This document shows, piece after piece, positions 8,456 to 17,574 of a stretch of DNA of 64,000 nt. Where the stretch lies: NCBI RefSeq assembly GCF_000505665.1, contig NC_023033.1, positions 1,347,813-1,411,812 on the forward strand, read 5' to 3'. Under the pieces are notes generated by a model. It made no database searches. It was given only the letters and a program-made list of their open reading frames with translations, and was not told the DNA's origin. A program made the translations under genes and the position numbers. Every line of letters starts with the position of its first letter. The first letter of the stretch is position 1. Source of the DNA: Thermosynechococcus sp. NK55a (GTDB lineage: Bacteria > Cyanobacteriota > Cyanobacteriia > Thermosynechococcales > Thermosynechococcaceae).

Positions 8456-9741
8456 CCCTCAGCCACCTCGATCGCCACTTGGCGGATAGCGCGATAGACG
8501 GTGGCCAGTTCCGCATCACTAATGCAGTAGGGGGGCAAGATATATAGGGTATTGCCCAAGGGTCGCAAAAGCACCCCCAGCTCAATAAAGCGGCGGCGCA
8601 GTTGGGGCACAAGGTCGCTAAAGTAGGAGGCCTCTGTTTCTAATTCCATGGCCGCGATCGTGCCACAGGTACGAAATTGCTTGAGATGACTCACATCCGC
8701 AAGATACCGTTGTTGACACTGCCAATGGCGCGCCTCCAGGCCTTGGTAAGATTCAGGGTCCGCAAGCAGCAACTGGAATGAAGCAACACTCACGGCACAG
8801 GCCAAGGGATTGCCCGTATAGGAATGACTGTGGAAGAAAGCACGGGCGGGGTCATCGGCATAAAAGGCTTGGTAAATTTCCTCCGTGGCCAATGTGACGG
8901 CAATGGGCAAGCACCCTCCCGATAGCCCTTTGGACAAACAGAGTAGATCCGGTTGCGTCGCTGCCTTTTCACAGGCAAAGAGGGCACCAGTGCGGCCAAA
9001 CCCGGTCATCACCTCGTCATAGACAACTAAAACACCATAGGCTTTGGCCACCTCAGAAACTGCTCGCAAAAACTGGGGACGACACATGCGCATGCCGCCA
9101 GCTCCCTGTACCAGGGGCTCAATAAAGAGCGCTGCATAGGCGTCGGGGTCTGTTTTGAGGGTGGACTCCAGTTGAGCGATCGCCTGTGTCTCCTTGGTCT
9201 CGACCTCTGGATCTCCCGGATAGGTCGCTGGGTAGGGCAGAATCGTCAAGGGAGGGAGGAGCGGTTGAAAGGGTTGCCACCAAGGGGAACTTTGGCCGAC
9301 AGTCATTGCCCCCAGCGTATCGCCATGGTACCCGCCGGCAAAGCCAATGAAGCGCGATCGCTGGGGCTGATCTCGCTGCTGCCAATACTGATAGGCCATC
9401 TTCAGCGCCACTTCCACAGCCGTTGAGCCATTGTCGGAAAAAAAGACCCGTTGTAATCCTGCTGGGGTGTGGGCACACAGGAGTTGAGCAAGCTGCTCCG
9501 CTGGCTCGTGGGTAAAGCCCGCAAAAATCACATGCTCAAGGGTTTGCGCCTGGGCGTAGAGCGCTTTTGCCAGCACAGGATGGCTATGGCCATGGAGCGT
9601 CACCCACCAACTGGAAATGGCATCAATAATCTGACGGCCATCGCTTAGTTCAAGGCAAGCCCCCTGGGCACGCACCACCTTGAGCGGCGGATCTGCGGTT
9701 TTCATTTGTGTAAAGGGTTGCCAAATGGGGGAGTCAGTCAT
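8443..9741 (-). CDS. bioA: Adenosylmethionine-8-amino-7-oxononanoate aminotransferase
   Basis: 432 residues, class III PLP aminotransferase for the conversion of KAPA to DAPA in biotin synthesis. The N-terminus has WQPFTQM; the PLP lysine is K271 in LCLSKGLSGG, and VVYDEVMTGFGRTG carries the PLP-ring aspartate. Length and motifs are normal for BioA. The first bases overlap the end of ylxR by 8, so it is probably co-transcribed with the rimP-nusA-ylxR genes; in many bacteria infB follows ylxR instead. Confidence 0.95.
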   Translation of the reverse strand: MTDSPIWQPFTQMKTADPPLKVVRAQGACLELSDGRQIIDAISSWWVTLHGHSHPVLAKALYAQAQTLEHVIFAGFTHEPAEQLAQLLCAHTPAGLQRVFFSDNGSTAVEVALKMAYQYWQQRDQPQRSRFIGFAGGYHGDTLGAMTVGQSSPWWQPFQPLLPPLTILPYPATYPGDPEVETKETQAIAQLESTLKTDPDAYAALFIEPLVQGAGGMRMCRPQFLRAVSEVAKAYGVLVVYDEVMTGFGRTGALFACEKAATQPDLLCLSKGLSGGCLPIAVTLATEEIYQAFYADDPARAFFHSHSYTGNPLACAVSVASFQLLLADPESYQGLEARHWQCQQRYLADVSHLKQFRTCGTIAAMELETEASYFSDLVPQLRRRFIELGVLLRPLGNTLYILPPYCISDAELATVYRAIRQVAIEVAEGYFA

Positions 9742-10000
9742 GGTTGCAATGGGCAGCTAAACGAGCGGCAAGCGTCGTAAAAATATCTTCTGGAATGGGA
9801 CAGCGGAGCGATCGCGCCAAGCGTTTTTTCTGCTGAGCCACCTTAAGACACTCAGCCGTGGGACACAGATAGGCCGATCGCCCCATTCCCCGATCCAATT
9901 GCACCTTTTGATCGGGCCAGCAGCGCACAATCCGCCAGAACTGCGAGCGATCGGCCACCCGGCCACAGGCAACACAGCGGCGCTGGGGAACAGCCATCAT
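9734..10000 (-). CDS. ylxR: YlxR family (DUF448) RNA-binding protein
   Basis: 88 residues with the family signature RRCVACG near the start and the GRxAYLC-like GMGRSAYLC in the middle, a small basic nucleic-acid-binding fold normally encoded between nusA and infB. It begins 2 bases after the nusA stop and overlaps bioA. The second Met (ATG at 9997) is an equally good start. Confidence 0.88.
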   Translation of the reverse strand: MMAVPQRRCVACGRVADRSQFWRIVRCWPDQKVQLDRGMGRSAYLCPTAECLKVAQQKKRLARSLRCPIPEDIFTTLAARLAAHCNHD

Positions 10001-10002
10001 CC

Positions 10003-11202
10003 CTAACTGGCAACCTGTTCTTCGAGGGGTTCTTCAAGAGCAGCCATAGCCAAGCGATCCTCCTCTTCATAGTTGTATTGGGAGCTATCGCGCACCTCAA
10101 TTTTCCAGCCCGTGAGGCGGCTTGCTAAGCGCACATTTTGGCCTTCTTTACCAATGGCTTGGGAGACCTTATCGGGGGCCACAAGCACATGGGCAATGCG
10201 GGCTTCGGGGTTGATGAGCCGCACCTCCTCCACCGGTGCCGGACTCAAGGAATTGGCAATATAGGTGGCTGGATCCGGTGACCAGCGGATCACATCAATT
10301 TTTTCCCCCCGTAGTTCATTCACCACTGCTTGAATGCGGGATCCCCGTGCCCCAATGCAGGCACCCACAGGATCGACATCCCGTTCTAAGGTATCCACCG
10401 CAATTTTGGTGCGCGGGCCGACTTTATGATTCGGGGGATTGGCTTCGCGGGCAATGGCCACAATCCGCACCACTTCATCCTCAATTTCTGGCACTTCATT
10501 GGCAAAGAGATAGACCACCAAGCCGGCATCGGCACGGGAAACCTCCAATTGGGGGCCGCGTTGGGGGCCTTCTTTGACGCGCTTGAGATACACCTTGAAG
10601 GTGGAGTTGGCGCGGTAGTTGTCGTTGGGAAGTTGTTCCCATTTCGGCAGTTCAGCCTCCACTTCCGGTTGACTAGCATCGCTGCGCACCGCCATAATCA
10701 CCGATCGCCGCTCAAAACGGAGGACGCGGCCCATGAGAACGGTGCCCTCAAGCTCTTTGAATTCCTCTTGGACAAGGCGACGCTGCTGATCCCGTAATTT
10801 TTGTGCCAACACCTGCTTGGTTTGCATCGCAGCCATGCGGCCAAATTCTTGATGGTCGGGGGTGACATCCAACAGCACCGTATCGCCGACGCGGGCATCC
10901 TGTACCACCTCAATCACATCGGCAAGAGCAATCTCGCGATCGGGGTTCTCTACTGTTTCTTTAATGGTTTTGGTGGCCAAAATCCGAAAACCCTCCTGCT
11001 CCGTATCTAGTTCCACTTCAAAGTTGGCAAAGTGATCCTCCTCAAAGTGACTATGATCCGGGCGCAGACTGCGGCGATAGCGTTCGTATCCCTTCAGCAG
11101 TGCTTCCTTGAGGGCTTGATGCACTGCGTGCTTGGGCAAATTCCGCTCTTGGCTAATTTCATTGATCATGGCCCGTAGGCCGGGTAAGCGATAGATGGTC
11201 AT
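10003..11202 (-). CDS. nusA: Transcription termination/antitermination factor NusA
   Basis: 399 residues: N-terminal RNA-polymerase-binding domain (~1-130), S1 domain (~135-200), two KH domains (~205-345, with IGARGSRIQAVVNEL and IGKEGQNVRLASRLTGW). It lacks the C-terminal acidic repeats of the E. coli protein, as is usual in cyanobacteria. Second gene of the rimP-nusA-ylxR group; the gap to rimP is 40 bases. Confidence 0.96.
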   Translation of the reverse strand: MTIYRLPGLRAMINEISQERNLPKHAVHQALKEALLKGYERYRRSLRPDHSHFEEDHFANFEVELDTEQEGFRILATKTIKETVENPDREIALADVIEVVQDARVGDTVLLDVTPDHQEFGRMAAMQTKQVLAQKLRDQQRRLVQEEFKELEGTVLMGRVLRFERRSVIMAVRSDASQPEVEAELPKWEQLPNDNYRANSTFKVYLKRVKEGPQRGPQLEVSRADAGLVVYLFANEVPEIEDEVVRIVAIAREANPPNHKVGPRTKIAVDTLERDVDPVGACIGARGSRIQAVVNELRGEKIDVIRWSPDPATYIANSLSPAPVEEVRLINPEARIAHVLVAPDKVSQAIGKEGQNVRLASRLTGWKIEVRDSSQYNYEEEDRLAMAALEEPLEEQVAS

Positions 11203-11242
11203 CGTCTGTTACAACCTCGTTCTTTATGTAGATCAACTTCTG

Positions 11243-11716
11243 CTAAGGCTCACTGCTGGGGGTGTACAGTTGGACACTGGCAATGAGTGACCGCGGAATT
11301 GCCAGCGATCGCCCCCGTTGATTGAGATAGACATTCACCTCGTCACGGCGAATCAGGTTGCCCTCCCAAAGGGTTTTACCCCGATGGGGTGCGGTGGTCG
11401 TGACCCGTACAGGAAAGCCACGAAAGGCATCAAAGTCGCGATCGCTACTCAGGTAATCCGACAGACCAGGACTCGACACCTCGAGAACGTAGGCAAACTC
11501 CAACTCCGGCAGCCCATCCAAAGCCATCTCCAGTGCCCGACTCAGCCGCTCGCAATCCTCTAAGCTGGTGTCGTTCTCAGGATGGCGCACCTCCACCCGC
11601 AAAATGGGAGGCGATTGATGGGTAAGCCACTGCACACTCACCAGATCAAGGTTTTCTTGGTCGGCAACCTGCTGGGCAAGGGTTTGCACCACAGGCAAAA
11701 GTATCTGTATCTGCAT
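11243..11716 (-). CDS. rimP: Ribosome maturation factor RimP
   Basis: 157 residues from the ATG at 11716; a longer frame begins at 11755 but adds residues not typical of the family. RimP assists 30S assembly. Family motifs seen: LEVSSPGLSDYL (the conserved SPG) and the N-terminal LRVEVRHPENDTSLEDCERLSR. First gene of the nusA operon; a TATACT -10-like sequence is present on this strand near 11870. Confidence 0.93.
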   Translation of the reverse strand: MQIQILLPVVQTLAQQVADQENLDLVSVQWLTHQSPPILRVEVRHPENDTSLEDCERLSRALEMALDGLPELEFAYVLEVSSPGLSDYLSSDRDFDAFRGFPVRVTTTAPHRGKTLWEGNLIRRDEVNVYLNQRGRSLAIPRSLIASVQLYTPSSEP

Positions 11717-11918
11717 AGGAAATAAAAAAGGCGGGACATTGCCCACCACACCCAAACAATCTCAAAAAGCGGCAACTCCTTTCCCTAACAGAAGGAGACT
11801 TGTGAATCGTTCAGAATAGAACGTTCCTGGGTGCTGCCAATAGACCACTGTTCGTGGTATTTAGTATAGCAGCTAATGGCGGGCGATCGCCACCCTGGTC
11901 AATACTCCCCCGGTGCTC

Positions 11919-12218
11919 CTAGCGATCGCTAAAATCGCCATTCGTCAGCTCATCACCGTCATAGTGCTCTTCCTCTAACTCCAAATCCTCCAAGACAGGA
12001 TTCAAGAGCACTGCCCTCTCAGCCTCATGGTGAGTGAGCCACTGGCCTTGGGTGCGAAACCAGCGGGGCGGGTTAATGTAGCGAGCATAGTACCATGGCG
12101 GAGCAGTGGGCTGGCTAATTTCCGCCTGTACTCGAATTTTCTCACCCAGATAGTAGGCGTCTTCGGGTTCCACTTCTAACCACACTTTTTGGCCGATGAT
12201 TTCTTGGGGGAGCATCAT
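11919..12218 (-). CDS. Small conserved-looking hypothetical protein
   Basis: 99 residues, acidic, no signal peptide. N-terminal half suggests a small beta fold (KVWLEVEPEDAYYLGEKIRVQAE); the aromatic block PPWYYARYINPPRWF follows; the tail is Glu/Asp-rich. Stands alone between rimP and arsJ. I do not recognise the function. The ATG at 12215 is an alternative start. Confidence 0.65.
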   Translation of the reverse strand: MMLPQEIIGQKVWLEVEPEDAYYLGEKIRVQAEISQPTAPPWYYARYINPPRWFRTQGQWLTHHEAERAVLLNPVLEDLELEEEHYDGDELTNGDFSDR

Positions 12219-12374
12219 AATGGCAATTCCTCGGGGAACCTCTCCTACAACCCTTTTCTGGAAGTCCTACCCTGTCTCACACGTGCTTTGTGCTAAGGAT
12301 ACCCATCCTTGCGAAAAGAGCTGTACCTTACCTTCATTCTATTCAGTTGTAGCCAATCTGGGGAAATGTTGCAC

Positions 12375-13628
12375 TTATTCAGCATCGCCCACCGTCAAGG
12401 AGAGGTAAGGCTGCGGCCGTTTTGGATCCTCGAGCTTTAAGGAAATGACTCCGGCACAGAGGACAAAGACCATTGAAACCCACAGACAGCCGACAATGCC
12501 CCCAATTTGATAAATAAGGCCAGAGAGGACAGTTCCCGCCAGTCGCCCCCCAGAGTTGGCCATGTAGTAGAAGCCAACATTCAAGGCCACTTTTTCATCG
12601 TCGGTATAGGCCAGCACCAAGTAGGAGTGGACTGCCGAATTCATGGCAAAAATCAAGCCAAAGAGAAACAACCCACCAATAATCACGGCATTGGGGTTCC
12701 AGTTGCTCATCAAGCCGAAAGCAATCACTGCTGGCACAACTGTCAGCGTAAACGTCCAAAACTGAATAGTAGCGGCTTGGGGAGGGCGACCGCGATTGAG
12801 GTATTTGAACAGAACGGGTGCTGAGGACTGGACACCGCCATAGCCAATGACCCACAGGGCAAGAAAGCCCCCCACTTCATAAAATGACCAGTTGAGGACG
12901 CTTTGCAAATAGACCGGCAGACCTACCACAAACCAGACATCCCGTGCCCCAAAGAGGAAAAAGCGGGCGGCTGAGAGAATGTTGATCTCCTTACTCTTGG
13001 AAAACAGTTGCCGAAATTTAATTGTCTTTTTGATCTGCCCCATCCCCCGCGGTAATAACCCCGCAGTGAATAGGATGAGCAGGAGGGCGATCGCCATGAT
13101 CCACAGAGACGCTGTAAAGCCCACCAATGTTAACAACAAACTGCCAACAAAGAAGCCCACCCCCTTGAGGGCATTTTTAGAACCTGTAAGAATTGCCACC
13201 CACTTAAAAAGCCGCGACTCTGCCTCTTGGGGCACCACTAAGCGAATGGCACTCTTAGAACTCATCTTTGTCAGATCTTTGGCCACCCCCGACATTGCCT
13301 GTGCTGCCATCACATAGGGCACCGCAAACCACAGTGGCCATTGTTGGGTTAGGGGTGTGAGCATGATCAGCGAGATCACCTGCAAGCCAATGCCCGCGTA
13401 GAGGGTGACATTCAGTCCCCACCGGGAACCCATCCAGCCACCGAGAAAGTTGGTGACAATGCCAAAAACTTCATAAAAGAGAAATAGGAAGGCAATTTGC
13501 AGCGGTGTGTAGCCAATCTGGTTAAAGTAGAGTAGCACTAGCATCCGCAGTGCGCCATCGGTAATCGTGAACCCCCAATAGGCGAGGGTAACAATCATAT
13601 AGTTGCGGACACTGGTGGACACAGCCAT
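12375..13628 (-). CDS. arsJ: Organoarsenical efflux MFS transporter ArsJ
   Basis: 417 residues from the ATG at 13628 (a longer frame from 13661 would overlap the upstream gene). About 11-12 hydrophobic segments and the ArsJ-like start NYMIVTLAYWGFTITDGALRM. ArsJ exports 1-arseno-3-phosphoglycerate, the unstable product made from arsenate by its partner GAPDH. That partner is encoded 10 bases upstream on the same strand, which is the main support for the name. Located in the inner membrane. Confidence 0.88.
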   Translation of the reverse strand: MAVSTSVRNYMIVTLAYWGFTITDGALRMLVLLYFNQIGYTPLQIAFLFLFYEVFGIVTNFLGGWMGSRWGLNVTLYAGIGLQVISLIMLTPLTQQWPLWFAVPYVMAAQAMSGVAKDLTKMSSKSAIRLVVPQEAESRLFKWVAILTGSKNALKGVGFFVGSLLLTLVGFTASLWIMAIALLLILFTAGLLPRGMGQIKKTIKFRQLFSKSKEINILSAARFFLFGARDVWFVVGLPVYLQSVLNWSFYEVGGFLALWVIGYGGVQSSAPVLFKYLNRGRPPQAATIQFWTFTLTVVPAVIAFGLMSNWNPNAVIIGGLFLFGLIFAMNSAVHSYLVLAYTDDEKVALNVGFYYMANSGGRLAGTVLSGLIYQIGGIVGCLWVSMVFVLCAGVISLKLEDPKRPQPYLSLTVGDAE

Positions 13629-13638
13629 AGCAGACTCC

Positions 13639-14649
13639 CTAGGGCAAAGTAGTGGCAACACGACGAGCTAATTCAGCCATACGATTGCTGTAACCCCATT
13701 CGTTGTCATACCAGGCCAGAATTTTCACCTGCGTTTCATCCACAACCATGGTGGAGAGGGCATCGACAATGCTGGAACGGGGATCGTTGCAGTAGTCAAT
13801 GGAAACAAGGGGGCGTTCCTCATAACCGAGGATTCCCTTGAGTTCGCCGGCTGCCGCGGCCTTGAGGGCTGCATTCACTGCGGCCACACTGGTGGGGCGG
13901 CTCACTTCAAAAACGCAGTCGGTGAGCGACGCATTCAACAGGGGCACCCGTACAGCTAGACCATTGAGTTTGCCTTGGAGTTCTGGATAAATGAGACCAA
14001 TAGCGGTGGCTGAACCAGTCGTGGTCGGTACAAGGGACATGAGACTAGAGCGGGCCCGGCGCAAATCCTTGTGGGGGGCATCCACCAGCGTCTGGGTATT
14101 CGTGACATTGTGGATTGTGGTAATCAAGCCGTGGCGAATGCCAAAGGTTTCGTGAATAACTTTGACGACGGGGGCAAGGCAGTTTGTCGTACAGGAGGCG
14201 GCGGTGAGTAAGTGGTGGGCGTGGGGATTGTAGAGGTGATCATTGACACCCAGGACAATGTTGAGAGCCTGTTCCTTGACAGGGGCAGCAACAATCACTT
14301 TTTTCACCCCAACTGCAAAGTAGGCCGCCAGTTGCTCAGCGGTACGGAATTGACCCGAGCATTCCAGAACAATCTCGACTCCCCGTTCTTGCCAAGGTAC
14401 CTCCGCCGGAGTTTTCGCTTCCGAAAAGCTAATGATCTGATCGTTGATGGCGATCGCCCCCTCCTTGGCTTGGATGGTCTGGCGCCAACGGCCATGAACC
14501 GAATCAAACTCCAGCAAATGGGCAGCAGCGGCTGTGCCTCCCTTAATCTCGTTGATGTGACGAAAATCCAGTTCGGGCCAACCCCATGCGGCACGCAAAA
14601 CCAAGCGACCAATGCGGCCAAAGCCATTAATGCCAATGCCAACGCCCAT
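13639..14649 (-). CDS. ArsJ-associated glyceraldehyde-3-phosphate dehydrogenase
   Basis: 336 residues, complete GAPDH: NAD-binding [10 protein letters not shown] at 6-15, catalytic C153 (AASCTTNC), His in IHNVTNTQ, and the C-terminal [12 protein letters not shown]. With arsenate it makes 1-arseno-3-phosphoglycerate, which ArsJ removes; the pair gives arsenate resistance (established for arsJ-gapdh pairs). The adjacent arsJ makes this role more likely than central glycolysis. No arsR gene is next to it, although an ArsR-like operator lies upstream. Confidence 0.88.
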   Translation of the reverse strand: MGVGIGINGFGRIGRLVLRAAWGWPELDFRHINEIKGGTAAAAHLLEFDSVHGRWRQTIQAKEGAIAINDQIISFSEAKTPAEVPWQERGVEIVLECSGQFRTAEQLAAYFAVGVKKVIVAAPVKEQALNIVLGVNDHLYNPHAHHLLTAASCTTNCLAPVVKVIHETFGIRHGLITTIHNVTNTQTLVDAPHKDLRRARSSLMSLVPTTTGSATAIGLIYPELQGKLNGLAVRVPLLNASLTDCVFEVSRPTSVAAVNAALKAAAAGELKGILGYEERPLVSIDYCNDPRSSIVDALSTMVVDETQVKILAWYDNEWGYSNRMAELARRVATTLP

Positions 14650-14682
14650 GGTTTCTACTCCAGTGGGACATCCCTAAACTAT

Positions 14683-14698
14683 TTCAAATAATCTTGAA
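14683..14698 (-). promoter_or_regulatory. Possible ArsR/SmtB-type operator
   Basis: TTCAA-N6-TTGAA lies 34 bases upstream of the GAPDH start codon. The cyanobacterial ArsR site is described as ATCAA-N6-TTGAT, so spacing and polarity match with one change per half-site. If functional, it would make the GAPDH-arsJ pair inducible by arsenic or antimony through a regulator encoded elsewhere. Confidence 0.4.
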
Positions 14699-14736
14699 TT
14701 GTCAATCGGCAAAAATGCTTCCCCAAAAGCATGGGC

Positions 14737-15348
14737 TTAAACGTAAGGGCAGGGGGTTTGACTCGGATCCTGCCAACAGGGGAGCAGTGGCGGCTGAGGA
14801 ATTGGCTGGGCGGGGGTACCAAAGACCATTTCGCAACTGTAGTCCCTAAAGTTCGGCGTCATTGTCAAAGGAATGCCCAGTCGCTGCCGAAAAAATTGCT
14901 CGGTGGGTTTTTTGCACAGGTTCATACACAACGCCATACATTGGGATTCAGCCAAGTAGCGGCATTTTTGGATGCGCACGCCACTGTATTGCCATTGGGG
15001 GAGTTGATCGGGGGGCATGACCTCGACCCAGTAGCGATCGCTGGCCCCCACTAACCAGCCCGTGAGGCGGGTAGCAAACCAGGCATTCCACTCACAGATC
15101 CAGCGGCTTGGTCGAAAGAGTGTGCGTATCAATGTACTCATCATTGGTGGGATAAGGCGATCAAAGACCGTGGCCACAATGGCCTGTTGCTGCGCGGGCG
15201 ATCGCCCCCGTTTCAGCTGTCGGGTGATCTCAACAAAGCCAACATAGTCCCATCGCTGTGGCTCAACCCCAATGGCACTGGCGATCGCTCGGATCAGCCG
15301 AGCCAAGCACCACCGCTCTAGCCAGTTCAGGGACTCAGGCGGCATCAT
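14737..15348 (-). CDS. DUF4033 protein, D27-like beta-carotene isomerase family
   Basis: 203 residues from the ATG at 15348. The C-terminal half holds the DUF4033 Cys-rich core: CRYLAESQCMALCMNLCKKP then FF, then LGIPLTMTPNFRDYSCEMVFG. Plant D27 with this domain isomerises all-trans-beta-carotene to the 9-cis form; bacterial members are mostly uncharacterised, so the substrate is unknown. A 14-base overlap with the upstream membrane-protein gene suggests translational coupling. Confidence 0.82.
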   Translation of the reverse strand: MMPPESLNWLERWCLARLIRAIASAIGVEPQRWDYVGFVEITRQLKRGRSPAQQQAIVATVFDRLIPPMMSTLIRTLFRPSRWICEWNAWFATRLTGWLVGASDRYWVEVMPPDQLPQWQYSGVRIQKCRYLAESQCMALCMNLCKKPTEQFFRQRLGIPLTMTPNFRDYSCEMVFGTPAQPIPQPPLLPCWQDPSQTPCPYV

Positions 15349-16027
15349 CAAGGTGATCGAGCACCTCAAGGGCAGCCCGGCGAACGACCGCATCCCTTTC
15401 CTGGGCCAGTAGCAGATATAGCGCCTCCTGCACCTGGCGACGCTCTGCCCCCTCAGAAACGCGAGCCAATTGGCGAATGGCCACTAGCCGGTGCAAAGGC
15501 TGCGGATGGGTCAGATCAGTCAACCACTGGGACACCTGCTGGGTCTGATGCTGCTGTTGCAGTTGACCAATGATTGTGCCGAGAAGGACGATGATGCCCA
15601 CCAGGAGGATGCCAAGGATGACAAGAGCGACCACCAACCAGGGATCTGCTGTCTGTTGACCGATATGCAAGAGGGTATAGGTACCCAAAGAGGCTAGCAG
15701 CCCCCCCACCACCGTAAACGCAAAGGGATGATGTAACCATTGGTGCATCCGTTGGCAAAGGTTTTGCCATAGCGTCAAAAGTCGGCGTTGCCAGCGACTG
15801 AGGAGAAAAATCGTACCCACACCACTCAGGGTTGCTGCCATCAGGGGGGCATCCGTTTGCCACAGGAGCAGGCCTGCCCCCAGTGCACCAATGACCCGCA
15901 AAAGACGCTCAGACAGTAGATTAAAAACAAAAGATTTCCAGCGTAGCCGTTGCGATCGCCTTTGGCGCAGCGGAGCTGAGCGCCCGTGAGGTCGCGGCAA
16001 TGACCATTTCGCCCAAGAGGTAACCAT
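15335..16027 (-). CDS. Membrane protein with C-terminal HEAT-like repeat
   Basis: 230 residues. A basic N-terminus (~1-33), hydrophobic segments at ~40-75 and two more at ~100-150, then a soluble ~70-residue tail with an Arm/HEAT-like helical pattern (RLVAIRQLARVSEGAERRQVQEALYLLL then RRAALEVLDHL). Probably inner or thylakoid membrane with the tail in the cytoplasm. Overlaps the DUF4033 gene, so they may work together (inference). Confidence 0.75.
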   Translation of the reverse strand: MVTSWAKWSLPRPHGRSAPLRQRRSQRLRWKSFVFNLLSERLLRVIGALGAGLLLWQTDAPLMAATLSGVGTIFLLSRWQRRLLTLWQNLCQRMHQWLHHPFAFTVVGGLLASLGTYTLLHIGQQTADPWLVVALVILGILLVGIIVLLGTIIGQLQQQHQTQQVSQWLTDLTHPQPLHRLVAIRQLARVSEGAERRQVQEALYLLLAQERDAVVRRAALEVLDHLDDAA

Positions 16028-16071
16028 AGGGTGGGTGTACTGCCAATTTGATGCCTTATTCTACCGTAATT

Positions 16072-17421
16072 CTACTGCCCCTCAGCTGATCTGAATTGGC
16101 TGCATGAGCCTTTCCAGCGTAGGATCACGACTTCTTCTCGCAGTTGTTCCTGAGTGGCACTGGCAAACCGTGTTCGGAAAAGATCCGTGCGCACAACCTC
16201 ATAGCCCAGCGCCTGAGCAATCTCAGCCAATAACTGACCTGTGGGAATCATCACCCGCAAGTATGAGGCTTGGTCACCAACTACATAGGCGAGTTGAGCA
16301 TTGGGGCGCAGCAGCGATCGCAGGGCAGCCAAGTGACGGGCCATGCCACCAAAATAGAGTTTGGTGACTCTGCCGTAGAGTTTCTCAAAGCCGGAGGTCT
16401 TACCCAGTTGAATTCTGCGGCGTTCAATGGCATCTGCAATCGCCTGAATTTTAGGGTGATCTTGAATCCAGCGATCGTCATCATCGGCTTTATACACATT
16501 GCGAGTGTTAGAACGGATGAGACCCTTCTTAAGGGTTTGTAAATCAGCCTTGGTTTTAATGAAGCCTAAGATCACCGACTCGAGGCGGGTTGTTCTGGTG
16601 TAGTCCTTTTCGTTGGGGTAAGGGGGTGAGGTGATCACCGCATCAATCGACTGCGGGGGCAAGACCCTGTCAGGACCTCTTGCATCGGCCAGATAGACGT
16701 GGGCAGGGGTATCCTCCTGATCCTGTACCCGCCGCAAATCCTCCACCATTTCACCAATCTTGGCAAGCCAAGCACGAATTACTGGCACATCAACCTTGGC
16801 TTTAGCAACACCCACTTCAGGACCAAAGCGCAAATTACTGACGGCAAAAACGAGGGTGTGGGCGATCGCCAGCAATTGATGCCGATAGACCTTTTCCATT
16901 CTGTATTTCTCTAAGCAGTCAAGAAGTACCAATACCTTGTGTAAGGGAATTGGGCTGATCGACCCCGCAAGGATGAGTTGATGTTGCTCTGGAGAGAGTT
17001 GGCGTAGCGGTAGGCCAGCAACATCCGCCGCAAAAGGCACTGAGTCCTCTATCCCTTGCTGCCGCAGGATATTAAGGGCAAGTTCTGCCACCTCCCAGGA
17101 GTGACTGGACAGTAAATCAGGATCAACCCTCCAATCGGTCTTTACCGATGTCGCAAAATGGGCGAAGGGATTGGCTTCCATACCCAACGATGGAATGCCT
17201 TGGCGCTTCGACTCAACAAGCGTTGTCCCTGTGCCACAAAAGGGGTCTAGGATGACACTCCCTTCATTTAGGCCAAAGTCTTCTATGTAGCCCCTCACAA
17301 GGTGGGGTGGATAGGACAACACAAACCGATACCAGTCATGGAAGGGGCGGTCTTGCTCATTTATCTTGTTGATATTGCTGTTGTCCCTGGAGATTTTGGT
17401 ATCCTTAGAATTTTGAGGCAA
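16072..17421 (-). CDS. Solitary N4-cytosine/N6-adenine-type DNA methyltransferase
   Basis: 449 residues. SAM-binding motif I is DPFCGTGT at 59-66; the catalytic motif IV is TSPPY at 264-268, the SPPY type most common in N4-cytosine enzymes. Motif order I then IV with ~200 residues between them, which hold a putative target-recognition region. No restriction endonuclease is adjacent, so it looks like an orphan methylase; the target site cannot be read from sequence. The promoter region contains a 14-bp tandem duplication. Confidence 0.88.
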   Translation of the reverse strand: MPQNSKDTKISRDNSNINKINEQDRPFHDWYRFVLSYPPHLVRGYIEDFGLNEGSVILDPFCGTGTTLVESKRQGIPSLGMEANPFAHFATSVKTDWRVDPDLLSSHSWEVAELALNILRQQGIEDSVPFAADVAGLPLRQLSPEQHQLILAGSISPIPLHKVLVLLDCLEKYRMEKVYRHQLLAIAHTLVFAVSNLRFGPEVGVAKAKVDVPVIRAWLAKIGEMVEDLRRVQDQEDTPAHVYLADARGPDRVLPPQSIDAVITSPPYPNEKDYTRTTRLESVILGFIKTKADLQTLKKGLIRSNTRNVYKADDDDRWIQDHPKIQAIADAIERRRIQLGKTSGFEKLYGRVTKLYFGGMARHLAALRSLLRPNAQLAYVVGDQASYLRVMIPTGQLLAEIAQALGYEVVRTDLFRTRFASATQEQLREEVVILRWKGSCSQFRSAEGQ

Positions 17422-17449
17422 CTCAACTCCTGTGGCAATTTGCTACTAA

Positions 17450-17477
17450 TTCTCTAAGTGTATTTCTCTAAGTGTAT
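17450..17477. repeat. 14-bp perfect tandem duplication upstream of the methyltransferase
   Basis: TTCTCTAAGTGTAT occurs twice without a gap, 29 bases upstream of the methyltransferase start codon. It could be a doubled regulator site or a slippage product in the promoter. Confidence 0.85.
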
Positions 17478-17495
17478 GAAAAATTGACTGCTTGG

Positions 17496-17515
17496 GCAGG
17501 GGGCTATTTCCCTGC
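17496..17515 (-). terminator. Hairpin after the SPOR-like gene
   Basis: Stem GCAGGG/CCCTGC with an 8-base loop, ~60 bases beyond the stop codon of the SPOR-like gene. A T-rich tract follows only after 12 bases on the minus strand, so termination is uncertain. Confidence 0.35.
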
Positions 17516-17574
17516 GCCAAAAAGCCTACAATACCTAGACCGCTTCGCGGCATTTCCGATCCGATTGAGGTCGT

